From Planctomycetota bacterium (GTDB taxonomy: Bacteria > Planctomycetota > UBA1135 > UBA2386), in assembly GCA_028281765.1 (NCBI GenBank), contig JANQJF010000055.1:124001-188000 (forward strand): 64,000 nucleotides of DNA, written 5' to 3'. Each line of letters begins with the position of its first letter. The first letter of the stretch is position 1. The translations under genes were made by a program, and so were the position numbers. The notes under the pieces were generated by a model. That model was given only the letters and a program-made list of their open reading frames with translations, searched no databases and had not been told where the DNA came from. Shown piece by piece: positions 44,744 through 52,357 of the stretch.

Positions 44744-46261
44744 CTACTCGGACGCGACGCGCGGAGCGAGCCGCTTCTCGACTCTCGCCAGCGCGGCATC
44801 GGCGAGCACCGCGAGCACAGCAGCCGGAATCGCCCCGCTCAGGATCAGCCCGGTATCGTTCAGATACAGTCCCTCCAGAATCGGCTCGCCGAGGCCGCCG
44901 GCGCCGATGAATGCCGCGAGCGTCGCGACGCCGATACTGATCACGGTCGCGGTCCGCACGCCCGCCATGATCGTGCGTGCGGCGAGCGGCAGCTCGACCT
45001 TCCGCAGGATCTGCCGGGGCGTCATGCCCATGCCGCGCGCCGCGTCGACCAGATCTCGATCGACTTCGGTGATGCCCGTGAACGTATTGCGCACGATCGG
45101 CAACAGCGCGTAGAGGAACAGCGCCGCGATCGCGGCGGAGACGTTCAGCCCCAAGAACGGGATCATGAACGCGAGCAAGGCGAGGCTCGGCACGGTCTGC
45201 ATGACGCCAGCCGCGCCGAGCGTGATCCGGCGCAGCGCGGGGCGAGTCGTGCAAGCGATGCCGAGCGGGATCGCGGCGAGCGACGCGAGCAGCACGGCAA
45301 CCAGGGTCAGCGCGAGGTGTTCGAGCGCGAGGCGGAAGATCGTGGGGAAGCGACCGGACGACTCGCGGTCCAGCCGGTCGGACGCAACGCTCTCGTCGGT
45401 CAGTCCTTCTCTCTCGAGGAACGCCCGCACGACCTCGGCGGCGCTCCGCCCCTCCGCCTCCACGGCCAGGTTCATCGCCCGCGCCTCGGCATCCGGGATT
45501 CGGAACGCCAGCCGTCCGAGCGCATCGCCGATCTCCGGATGCGCCCGCAGCGTCGCGCCGTGCACGAGCGGCGCGGCGTGATACGGCGGAAAGAAGCGCC
45601 GGTCGTCCTCGAGCACGCGCAGCGCGTACCGCTGCAGCTTGCCGTCGGTCGTGTAGGCGTCCGTCAGATCGATGTCGCCGTTCTGGATCGCCTGGTAGGC
45701 GAGACCGTGCTCGAGCGTGCGCACGCTGCCGAGCGCGAGGTCGTACGCCTGCGCCAAGCCCGGGTAGCCGTCGTCGCGGTTGCCGAACTCGATGCTGAAA
45801 CCCGCGCGCAACTCCGCCTGGTGCGCGCGCAGATCGGACACCGTGCGCACGCCGAGCGCCTCGGCCTTGGCCTCCGTCATCGCGATCGCGTAGCTGTTGT
45901 TCAAGCCGAGCGGCTCGAGCCAGTGCACGTCGAACTCGTCGCGGTAGCGACGCTGCACATGGACGAACGCGCGGAGAGGATCGTCGATCTTGCCGCTCTC
46001 TTCGAGCACGGCGGCCCAGCCGGTCCCGGTGTACTCGACGTAGATGTCGATCTCGCCGGCGCGCACCGCGGCATGACAGATCATGGTCCCACCGAGGTTC
46101 GTCCGACGCTCGACGCGAAGTTCGGTGTGCGCTTCGAGCATCTGCGCGACGACCTCGGCGAGGATCGCGGACTCGGTGAAGTTCTTCGAACCGACGACGA
46201 CTTGGTCCTGTGCCGTCACGAGTGACGCGCAGCACGCGAGCCACAGCGCGACGCGGATCAC
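44744..46261 (-). CDS. Osmoprotectant/quaternary-amine ABC transporter: substrate-binding protein fused to permease
   Basis: 505 residues. After a signal (MIRVALWLACCASLVTAQDQ) residues ~20-290 form an OpuAC/QAT-type binding protein: VVVGSKNFTESAILAEVVAQ, YVEYTGTGWAAVL, EFGNRDDGYPGLAQAYDLAL, NGDIDLTDAYTTDGKL. Residues ~310-495 are a BPD_transp_1 permease with the EAA-like loop DAARGMGMTPRQILRKVELP. Known fusions in this family usually place the permease first and the binding domain last; here the order is reversed, and it is preceded by a cleavable-type leader. It overlaps the ATPase gene by 4 bp. Confidence 0.88.
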   Translation of the reverse strand: MIRVALWLACCASLVTAQDQVVVGSKNFTESAILAEVVAQMLEAHTELRVERRTNLGGTMICHAAVRAGEIDIYVEYTGTGWAAVLEESGKIDDPLRAFVHVQRRYRDEFDVHWLEPLGLNNSYAIAMTEAKAEALGVRTVSDLRAHQAELRAGFSIEFGNRDDGYPGLAQAYDLALGSVRTLEHGLAYQAIQNGDIDLTDAYTTDGKLQRYALRVLEDDRRFFPPYHAAPLVHGATLRAHPEIGDALGRLAFRIPDAEARAMNLAVEAEGRSAAEVVRAFLEREGLTDESVASDRLDRESSGRFPTIFRLALEHLALTLVAVLLASLAAIPLGIACTTRPALRRITLGAAGVMQTVPSLALLAFMIPFLGLNVSAAIAALFLYALLPIVRNTFTGITEVDRDLVDAARGMGMTPRQILRKVELPLAARTIMAGVRTATVISIGVATLAAFIGAGGLGEPILEGLYLNDTGLILSGAIPAAVLAVLADAALARVEKRLAPRVASE

Positions 46262-47010
46262 GCCGTGCCTCCCGGCGTGACGCCACGCAGGAACTCGCGC
46301 ACGAAGTCGTTCGCCGGGGACGCGACCAGTTCTTCGGCCGTGCCCGACTGCACGAGTTCGCCGGCCTCCATGATCGAGATCCGGTCTGCGAGCGCGAAGG
46401 CCTCCTCCAGGTCGTGGGTGACGAGCAAGACCGTCTTGCCCATGCGCGCGAAGAGACGCCGAAACTCGTCGTGCATGCGCCGCCGCGTGATCGGGTCCAG
46501 CGCCCCGAACGGCTCGTCCATGAGGATCACCTCGGGATCGAGCGCGAGTGCCCGCGCGACGCCGACGCGCTGCCGCTGCCCTCCGGACAGCTCGCCGGGA
46601 TAGCGCATCGTGTACTCAGCCGGCGCGAGTCCGACGAATTCGAGAAGCTCGCGAACGCGCGCCTCGACGCGCGGCTCGTCCTGACCGACCAACTCGCACA
46701 TCAAGCCGACGTTCTGCGCGACCGTCATGTGCGGGAAGAGCCCGCCGCTCTGGATCACGTAGCCGATCCGTCGACGCAGCGCGAACACGTCGCGATTCGC
46801 GACGTCATCCCCTCCGACCTCGACCTGGCCGCGCGTCGACTCCTCGAGCCGATTCACCATACGCAGCGTGGTCGTCTTGCCGCAGCCGCTCGTGCCGAGC
46901 AGGCAGTGGATCTCGCCCGCGGGGACTTCGAGATCGAGTCCGCGCACGGCGACGACCTCGCGGCCGCGCGCGTCGGTGAACACCTTGTCGACGCCGCGAA
47001 ACTCGATCAC
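46258..47010 (-). CDS. ABC transporter ATP-binding protein, osmoprotectant type (OpuCA/ProV-like)
   Basis: 250 residues with Walker A GTSGCGKTT, Q-loop YVIQSGGLFPHMTVAQNVGL, signature LSGGQRQRVGVARAL, Walker B VILMDEPFGALDP and the H-loop VTHDLEEA. The VIQ.GGLFPHMTV stretch and RMVNRLEE segment are typical of glycine-betaine/choline importers. It lacks C-terminal CBS domains seen in ProV/OpuAA. With the fused protein downstream it makes a complete two-gene importer energised in the cytosol. Confidence 0.93.
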   Translation of the reverse strand: MIEFRGVDKVFTDARGREVVAVRGLDLEVPAGEIHCLLGTSGCGKTTTLRMVNRLEESTRGQVEVGGDDVANRDVFALRRRIGYVIQSGGLFPHMTVAQNVGLMCELVGQDEPRVEARVRELLEFVGLAPAEYTMRYPGELSGGQRQRVGVARALALDPEVILMDEPFGALDPITRRRMHDEFRRLFARMGKTVLLVTHDLEEAFALADRISIMEAGELVQSGTAEELVASPANDFVREFLRGVTPGGTA

Positions 47011-47031
47011 GGCGCCGACGCTTCCTCCGCG

Positions 47032-49290
47032 TCAGCCGCGGAAGGCGCGCTCGAGCGCGGCGAGCAGGGAGCGGATCTGCCCGTGCACGGACGCGTCCGC
47101 GCTGACGAGCGCGAGGTCCTTCCAGAACACGATGCTGTATTGATCATCCCAGGCGTCGGGTTCGATCCGGTTGCGGATCAGGTCTTCGACGTAGGACTGT
47201 ACATCACCGCGGTCCGCGAATCGCGACGTTCGGTAGAGCGCACCCATCTCGAAGAACTCCAAGCGTGGCGTGGGCCGGCGCTGGCCGATGCGCAGAACGC
47301 CCTTGTCGGTCGTCACTCGTAGCTCGTGTTGGGATGCGATCCAGTCGAGCGCGGCGCCGAGCGTCACTTCGTCGAGCTGGACGGAGACCGGCTCGAACGA
47401 GAAGTCCTCGTCCACGAGGATGCCGACACCGTGCTGCTTGCCGAGTCGCTTCGCCAGCACGCCGATCTCTTCGTCGGTCGCCCGGACGGACGTCACCTTC
47501 CGAAGCGTCTCGGCGACGCGGGCACGCCACTTCGACGGCGTCTTCTTCGGCTCCTTGCCGCGATTGAGCAGGCGGTTCAAGAACGCCTCCACGTGCCGGT
47601 GCATGTCGCGCGTCTGGTTGACGGTCAGCAGTCCGTTCCAGTGCTCAATCGATGCCAGGTCGCTGTCCCACGTCCACGTATCGCGCAGACTCGCGTAGGT
47701 CCTCACGAGATCGACGATGCGGTCGCCGACCGGGCCGGGATCCTCGTTGGGGCCGATGAACGGCCCGATCTTGTAGAAGCGCAGTTCGGTGACGGCCGGC
47801 ATGTCCTCGCCGCCGAGGTAGAACGCCTCACGCGCGATGCAATAGCGCGCACCGTCGACCTGATCGCAGAGCAGCTCGAGCACTTCGCTCAGCGGCGTGT
47901 CTTCGACGGTCAGCGAGACATCGGGATCGCTGACCGACTCGATCTGATCCCGGTCGACGACGAAGTTGAGACCGGTCGTGCGCCGCAGCACGTCGACCGC
48001 CTCGCTCGCCGGCATCTCGTCGATCGAGAGAGTCATCGGACGGTCGAGTGCACGTTCGAGCTTCGTGTACCAAGCCGGCGGCTCCATGTGCCGCTCGACC
48101 TCGATCTTCGCGAGCTGACCGTCGGGCTTCTGCGACAGTGACGTGCGCGTCGCATCGACGGCTTCGTCCGTGAAGCCGAGCCAGACGAGGCCGACGAGGG
48201 CCGCGCCGCCGATCAGCGGCGCCGAACGAGCGAACTTTCCGTACTGCGTGATCATCAGGATTCTCCGTTGCATGTCCCGGACGCGCGTGCGAGCCAGGCC
48301 GAGACCGATTGCGGGGACGGGGACAGAACGCGCGGGTCGACCTTCGCAGAGCTTCAGGATCGTCCGTGCGTACGACAGGGGATCTCGTTGGGGATCGGCG
48401 TGGATCGCCTCTTGGTCACGGGCGACTTCGCGCGTCGCGCGCAGACGGTGCAGGGCGAACCAGACCAACGGGTGGAACCAGTAGGCGCACGCGAGCAGGT
48501 GCACGAACACGCCGGACAGCACGTCCCGACGCTTGTGGTGCGCGAGCTCGTGTAGGAATACGTGGCGCAGCTCGGCGTCATCGAGCGTATCGGCCAAGCC
48601 GGGCGGCATCAGCACGACCGCGCGGCGCAAGCCGGTGATCGCGGGGTTGTCGACGAACGGGCACTCGACGAGTACCGGATCGGAACCGACGCCGATTCGA
48701 GCGGCGCACTCCTGCAGGATCTCGAGCGCGCGCCCCTCGCGCACGCGAACCGACCGACGGACGCCACGGTGGAACCACAACGTGCGGGCCAGCGCGAGCA
48801 CGACCAACGCGATCGCCACGATCGCCCAACCGCCCAGCGCGACGGACTGCCAATCGATCGGCGCCACGGGCTCACGTCGATGGGTCGACGTTCGGCGCGA
48901 ACTCGCGACGACGCCGCGCGCGGGCACGGCGGTGACCTCGTCGTGCTTCTTCGCAGCGCGCTCGGATTCGGAATCCTTCGACCGCCGCGGCGAGGACACG
49001 GGCATCTGGATGAAGCCCGCGTCACGCGTGAGCCGAGCACGCGCGGGATCCCGTTCTCCCGTTCCGGATGGCGCGAGACACCATTCGGCCACGGTCTTGT
49101 CGATCCCCCCACCCGGGAGCTCGAACCCGACCGGAATCGCGAGGCGCAACACGACGAGCAGCCAGAGTCCGTAGCGCCAGCGCGGCGTCAGCCAACGCCC
49201 GGCGACCCGCTGCACGACGAGGATCGCGACGACGAGTAGCGCCACCTGCACCGACGTGCGCACGAGACAGTCCAACACGAACTCGATCAT
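47032..49290 (-). CDS. BlaR1/MecR1-like M56 membrane metalloprotease with STN-like sensor domains
   Basis: 752 residues. Transmembrane helices at ~10-55 and ~150-172 flank a cytoplasmic loop, followed by the M56 zinc site HELAH (247-251) with Glu294 in ARDQEA. After the last helix (~358-372) the extracytoplasmic part holds an STN-like module (~416-492: MTLSIDEMPASEAVDVLRRT, VSLTVEDTPLSEVLELLCDQ) and a second (~615-685: VSVQLDEVTLGAALDWIA). BlaR1 ends in a penicillin-binding sensor, which is missing here. Family logic: the protease inactivates the adjacent BlaI-like repressor when the sensor is occupied. It overlaps that gene by 4 bp. Confidence 0.88.
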   Translation of the reverse strand: MIEFVLDCLVRTSVQVALLVVAILVVQRVAGRWLTPRWRYGLWLLVVLRLAIPVGFELPGGGIDKTVAEWCLAPSGTGERDPARARLTRDAGFIQMPVSSPRRSKDSESERAAKKHDEVTAVPARGVVASSRRTSTHRREPVAPIDWQSVALGGWAIVAIALVVLALARTLWFHRGVRRSVRVREGRALEILQECAARIGVGSDPVLVECPFVDNPAITGLRRAVVLMPPGLADTLDDAELRHVFLHELAHHKRRDVLSGVFVHLLACAYWFHPLVWFALHRLRATREVARDQEAIHADPQRDPLSYARTILKLCEGRPARSVPVPAIGLGLARTRVRDMQRRILMITQYGKFARSAPLIGGAALVGLVWLGFTDEAVDATRTSLSQKPDGQLAKIEVERHMEPPAWYTKLERALDRPMTLSIDEMPASEAVDVLRRTTGLNFVVDRDQIESVSDPDVSLTVEDTPLSEVLELLCDQVDGARYCIAREAFYLGGEDMPAVTELRFYKIGPFIGPNEDPGPVGDRIVDLVRTYASLRDTWTWDSDLASIEHWNGLLTVNQTRDMHRHVEAFLNRLLNRGKEPKKTPSKWRARVAETLRKVTSVRATDEEIGVLAKRLGKQHGVGILVDEDFSFEPVSVQLDEVTLGAALDWIASQHELRVTTDKGVLRIGQRRPTPRLEFFEMGALYRTSRFADRGDVQSYVEDLIRNRIEPDAWDDQYSIVFWKDLALVSADASVHGQIRSLLAALERAFRG

Positions 49291-49667
49291 CGCTTGCCTT
49301 CCTGCTCGTCGAGCAAGTCCCGCAGACCCTGGATCTCATCCTCGCTCAGCTTCCCTTCCTTGACGAAGTACGCGAGCATCGGACTCGCCGAGCCGTCGAG
49401 CACCCGCGCGAGGAAGCTCTCACTCGCCGCGCGCACGCACTGCTCCCGGCTAAACTTCGCGCGGTAGAGGTAGCGCCGGCCTTCGGCCTCGTAGACGAGC
49501 GCGCCCTTCTTCACGAGCCGTGCGAGGAACGACTTCACGGTGCGAAGCGTCCAGTCCTTCGAGTCGAGTCGTTCGTGCACTGCCTGCGCGGTGACCGGCT
49601 CGTGCTCCCAGACGACGGTCATGACGTCCCACTCGGCTTCGGAGATCTTCGGAACGGATTTGCTCAT
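49287..49667 (-). CDS. BlaI/MecI-family transcriptional repressor
   Basis: 126 residues from the ATG at 49667 (CCCGAGG lies upstream); the open frame reaching further crosses the operator and is rejected. The winged helix reads ISEAEWDVMTVVWEHEPVTA, DWTLRTVKSFLARLVKKGAL, YEAEGRRYLYRAKFSREQC. The C-terminal helices (LARVLDGSASPMLAYFVKE) dimerise. It is expected to bind the two TACA-N2-TGTA sites at 49697-49730, one over the -10 and one over the -35 of its own promoter. It is coupled to the M56 protease gene. Confidence 0.94.
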   Translation of the reverse strand: MSKSVPKISEAEWDVMTVVWEHEPVTAQAVHERLDSKDWTLRTVKSFLARLVKKGALVYEAEGRRYLYRAKFSREQCVRAASESFLARVLDGSASPMLAYFVKEGKLSEDEIQGLRDLLDEQEGKR

Positions 49668-49696
49668 CGGCGGCCTCGGGCTCTCGATCGCTTGAT

Positions 49697-49712
49697 GACT
49701 ACATTTGTAGTC
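49697..49712. promoter_or_regulatory. BlaI-type operator 1
   Basis: GACTACATTTGTAGTC is a perfect dyad (GACTACA-TT-TGTAGTC) that fits the TACA-N2-TGTA consensus bound by BlaI/MecI. It covers the -10 element of the minus-strand promoter of the repressor gene. Confidence 0.92.
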
Positions 49713-49732
49713 ATGATTACATCTGTAGTCAA
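49704..49732 (-). promoter_or_regulatory. Promoter of the BlaI-like / M56 operon
   Basis: On the minus strand TTGACT (49732-49727) and TACAAA (49709-49704) are 17 bp apart, giving a leader of about 30 nt before the ATG at 49667. Both hexamers lie inside the two operators, the standard arrangement for an autorepressed BlaI system. Confidence 0.7.
49715..49730. promoter_or_regulatory. BlaI-type operator 2
   Basis: GATTACATCTGTAGTC differs from operator 1 at one arm position and in the spacer. Centres of the two sites are 18 bp apart. It overlaps the -35 of the repressor promoter and ends 26 bp before the ATG of the divergent esterase gene, so both directions may be repressed. Confidence 0.9.
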
Positions 49733-49756
49733 GTGGGTCGTGGCTACTCTCTCCCC

Positions 49757-51319
49757 ATGCTCTCGACCCTGCTCGCGCTCGCGGCGTCACTGCCGTTTCC
49801 GCAATCCGCGCCCGAATCCACGCCCGACCAATCCGCAGCGACACAGCCCGCGCTCCAACTGCCCGCGCTGTTCGCCGACCACATGGTGCTGCAACGCGAA
49901 CAAGCGAACCCGATCTGGGGCGAGGCCGACCCCGGCAGCACGGTCACGATTCGGATCGCCGAGCAGGAAGTCACCGCGACGACCGACGACGACGGCTGGT
50001 GGCGCACGAAGCTGCCGAAGCTCCCGGCCGGCGGCCCGCACACGATCGAGGTCCGCGCCGACGTGACGCGCACGATCCGCGACGTGCTCGTCGGGGAGGT
50101 CTGGCTCGGCTCCGGGCAGTCGAACATGGCGTGGCCGGTGAAGAAGGCGCGCGACTTCGACACGGAGCGAGCCGCCGCGACAATCCCGCGGATCCGCATG
50201 TTCACGGTCAAGCGCCACGCCGCAACGAAACCGCAGCGCGACTGCATCGGTGATTGGAAAGCGTGCACGCCGGACAACGTCGGCGACTTCTCGGCGACGG
50301 CGTACTTCTTCGCGCGCTCACTGCACCGCGAACTGGACGTTCCGATCGGGATCGTGCACTCGTCGTGGGGCGGCTCGGCAATCGAAGCCTGGACGAGCCT
50401 CGAGGCCCAACGCGAGGAGCCGCGCCTCGCCGACAAGCTCGCGTCGTGGGACAAGCGCGTCGCGCAGTGGAACGACGGGACGATCCAGCAACGCCATACG
50501 AAGCGACTCGAGAAGTGGAAGGAAGCCGCATTGCGCAACCGGAAGGCCGGTAAGAGCGCACCGCGCAAACCACGCAAGCCCGGCAATCCGACCCGCGACC
50601 GCAACCGACCAGCGAACCTGTTCCACGGGCAGATCGCGCCACTGATCGGCTACGGCATCCGCGGCGCGATCTGGTATCAGGGCGAACGCAACGCGCGCTC
50701 CGTGGCCGACGCCGAGCTATACGCGCTACAGCTGCCGATGATGATCCGGGACTGGCGCGCGCGCTGGGGACAGGGCGCCTTCCCGTTCGCGTGGGCACAG
50801 CTGCCGAACTTCAAGAAGCGGCAACCCGACCCCGGTCACGTTTCGGCCTGGGCCCATCTCCGCGAGAGCATGCGCAAGTCACTCGCCGTCGAGAACACCG
50901 GCATGGCGATCACGATCGACCTCGGCGAGGCGCGGGACATCCATCCGCAGAACAAGCAGGACGTCGGCGCGCGCCTGGCGCAGTGGGCTCTCGTCGACGT
51001 ATACGGGCGGGACGGCGTCGCCTCGGGGCCGCTGCTCCGCTCGCATGCGATCGAAGAGGGCCAGATCGTCGTCGCGTTCACGAACGACAAGGGGCTTCGA
51101 ACCCTCGACGGCGGACCGCCCACGGGCTTCGCGATTGCGGGCCAGGACAAGCAGTGGCGCTGGGCTTCCGCGTTGATCCAGGGGAAGCGCGTCATCGTGT
51201 CGCACCCCGAAGTGACGAAGCCCATCGCCGTCCGCTACGCGTGGGGTGACAACCCCGACTGCAACTTGATCAACGGCGCAGGCCTCCCGGCATCGCCGTT
51301 CCGCACCGACGACTGGTAG
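49757..51319 (+). CDS. Secreted sialate O-acetylesterase-like SGNH hydrolase
   Basis: 520 residues from the ATG at 49757 (signal MLSTLLALAASLPFPQSA; an in-frame GTG at 49733 is an alternative that would overlap the operator). The typical order is FADHMVLQREQANPIWGEAD, a beta-sandwich insert, the catalytic GEVWLGSGQSNM, GIVHSSWGGSAIEAWTS, GAIWYQGERNA, and a C-terminal Asp/His segment with DLGEARDIHPQNKQDVGARL. This family removes O-acetyl groups from sialic acids or other sugars. It is divergent from, and shares a double operator with, the BlaI/M56 operon. Confidence 0.92.
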   Translation: MLSTLLALAASLPFPQSAPESTPDQSAATQPALQLPALFADHMVLQREQANPIWGEADPGSTVTIRIAEQEVTATTDDDGWWRTKLPKLPAGGPHTIEVRADVTRTIRDVLVGEVWLGSGQSNMAWPVKKARDFDTERAAATIPRIRMFTVKRHAATKPQRDCIGDWKACTPDNVGDFSATAYFFARSLHRELDVPIGIVHSSWGGSAIEAWTSLEAQREEPRLADKLASWDKRVAQWNDGTIQQRHTKRLEKWKEAALRNRKAGKSAPRKPRKPGNPTRDRNRPANLFHGQIAPLIGYGIRGAIWYQGERNARSVADAELYALQLPMMIRDWRARWGQGAFPFAWAQLPNFKKRQPDPGHVSAWAHLRESMRKSLAVENTGMAITIDLGEARDIHPQNKQDVGARLAQWALVDVYGRDGVASGPLLRSHAIEEGQIVVAFTNDKGLRTLDGGPPTGFAIAGQDKQWRWASALIQGKRVIVSHPEVTKPIAVRYAWGDNPDCNLINGAGLPASPFRTDDW

Positions 51320-51322
51320 CGG

Positions 51323-52210
51323 TCAACGCGACCGCATCCCCGCGATGCTCGCGTCGTCGGGGTAGAAGCTCGCACCGGCGTCGAGCGTCGCGCGCACCAT
51401 GTCGTGCGCGCCCTTGCGCTGATACATGCGCGCGAGCGTGACGTAGGTCTGCGCGCGATCCGACACGGTCGGCTGACGCTCCTGGATCTTGCGCGCCTCT
51501 TCCAGCAGACGGATCGCGTCATCCGTCTTGCCCATCACGTCGGGGTAGAACGCGTAGTTGTTGCCGAGGCGAAAGCGCGACTCCCAGTGCTCGGTGTCGA
51601 GACCGCGGACGGTCTCCCACTGCCGCGCCGCGCGTCCGCCCCAGATCGCCTGCTCGGGACCTTGCCCGGTCAGCAGCTTGCCGATGTAGAGAGACGCGAG
51701 TTCCATGCGAGCCTCGGTCGAGTTCGGCTCGGCGTCGACGAGCTCTTCTCCGGCACGGATCTGGTCGTCGAGCCACGGGTTGTCGCGCACGAGCGCGATG
51801 AATCGCTGCAGCTCCTGACCGCCCGAGCCCCAGTCGAAGTCGGTTGCGGTCAACGACCCGAGGAGATCGCGAATCTCCGTGATCTCAGTGGCAGACGGCC
51901 GATCGTCGGCCGGATCCGTTGCGGACTTCGAGGGTTCGGTCGAGACCTCACTCGGCGGCGCCACGGCGACGGGCGCCCGTTCGGGACGCTGCTCGAGAGA
52001 CGTGAGCCGCTGCTCGATCTCGCGCATGGTCGACACCAGCGCGGGCGCGACCTGCGCCGGCTGGGGTTCGCTCGACGCCACCGCGACGAGCCGCGATTCG
52101 AGCGCTTCGAGACGCTCGGACTGCGCGGCGAACGCGCGCTCGATGGCGACGCCGCCGACCAAGAGGACCACGCCCGCACCGATGGCGGACCAGAGATAGG
52201 GGTTTTGCAT
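51323..52210 (-). CDS. Membrane-anchored TPR-like protein
   Basis: 295 residues from the ATG at 52210 (SD GGAGCGAAC just upstream). One N-terminal helix (PYLWSAIGAGVVLLVGGVAI) is followed by a coiled coil (QSERLEALESRLVAV, REIEQRLTSLEQR), a Pro/Ser linker and ~150 residues of TPR-like helices (AEPNSTEARMELASLYIGKL, HWESRFRLGNNYAFYPDVMG, RAQTYVTLARMYQRKGAHDM). It lies 147 bp from the kinase gene end and is on the same strand. Probably a scaffold on the membrane; role unknown. Confidence 0.8.
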   Translation of the reverse strand: MQNPYLWSAIGAGVVLLVGGVAIERAFAAQSERLEALESRLVAVASSEPQPAQVAPALVSTMREIEQRLTSLEQRPERAPVAVAPPSEVSTEPSKSATDPADDRPSATEITEIRDLLGSLTATDFDWGSGGQELQRFIALVRDNPWLDDQIRAGEELVDAEPNSTEARMELASLYIGKLLTGQGPEQAIWGGRAARQWETVRGLDTEHWESRFRLGNNYAFYPDVMGKTDDAIRLLEEARKIQERQPTVSDRAQTYVTLARMYQRKGAHDMVRATLDAGASFYPDDASIAGMRSR

Positions 52211-52357
52211 GTTCGCTCCGAAGAAGGGGATCGAGGGGTCAGAGCGGAAGTGGGGTGGGGATTCGTCGCGGGAAATTTGGGTTTCTTCGGGCTCGCGGCG
52301 GTGGAGGCGGGCGGGTGACGGGGAACGGGAAACGGGCCGCGGGCCCCCCGGCCCCAA

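Noticed and set aside
49668..49844. Longer N-terminus for the BlaI-like repressor
   Set aside because: It would read through the operators and promoter, has no homology, and the ATG at 49667 has a ribosome-binding site.
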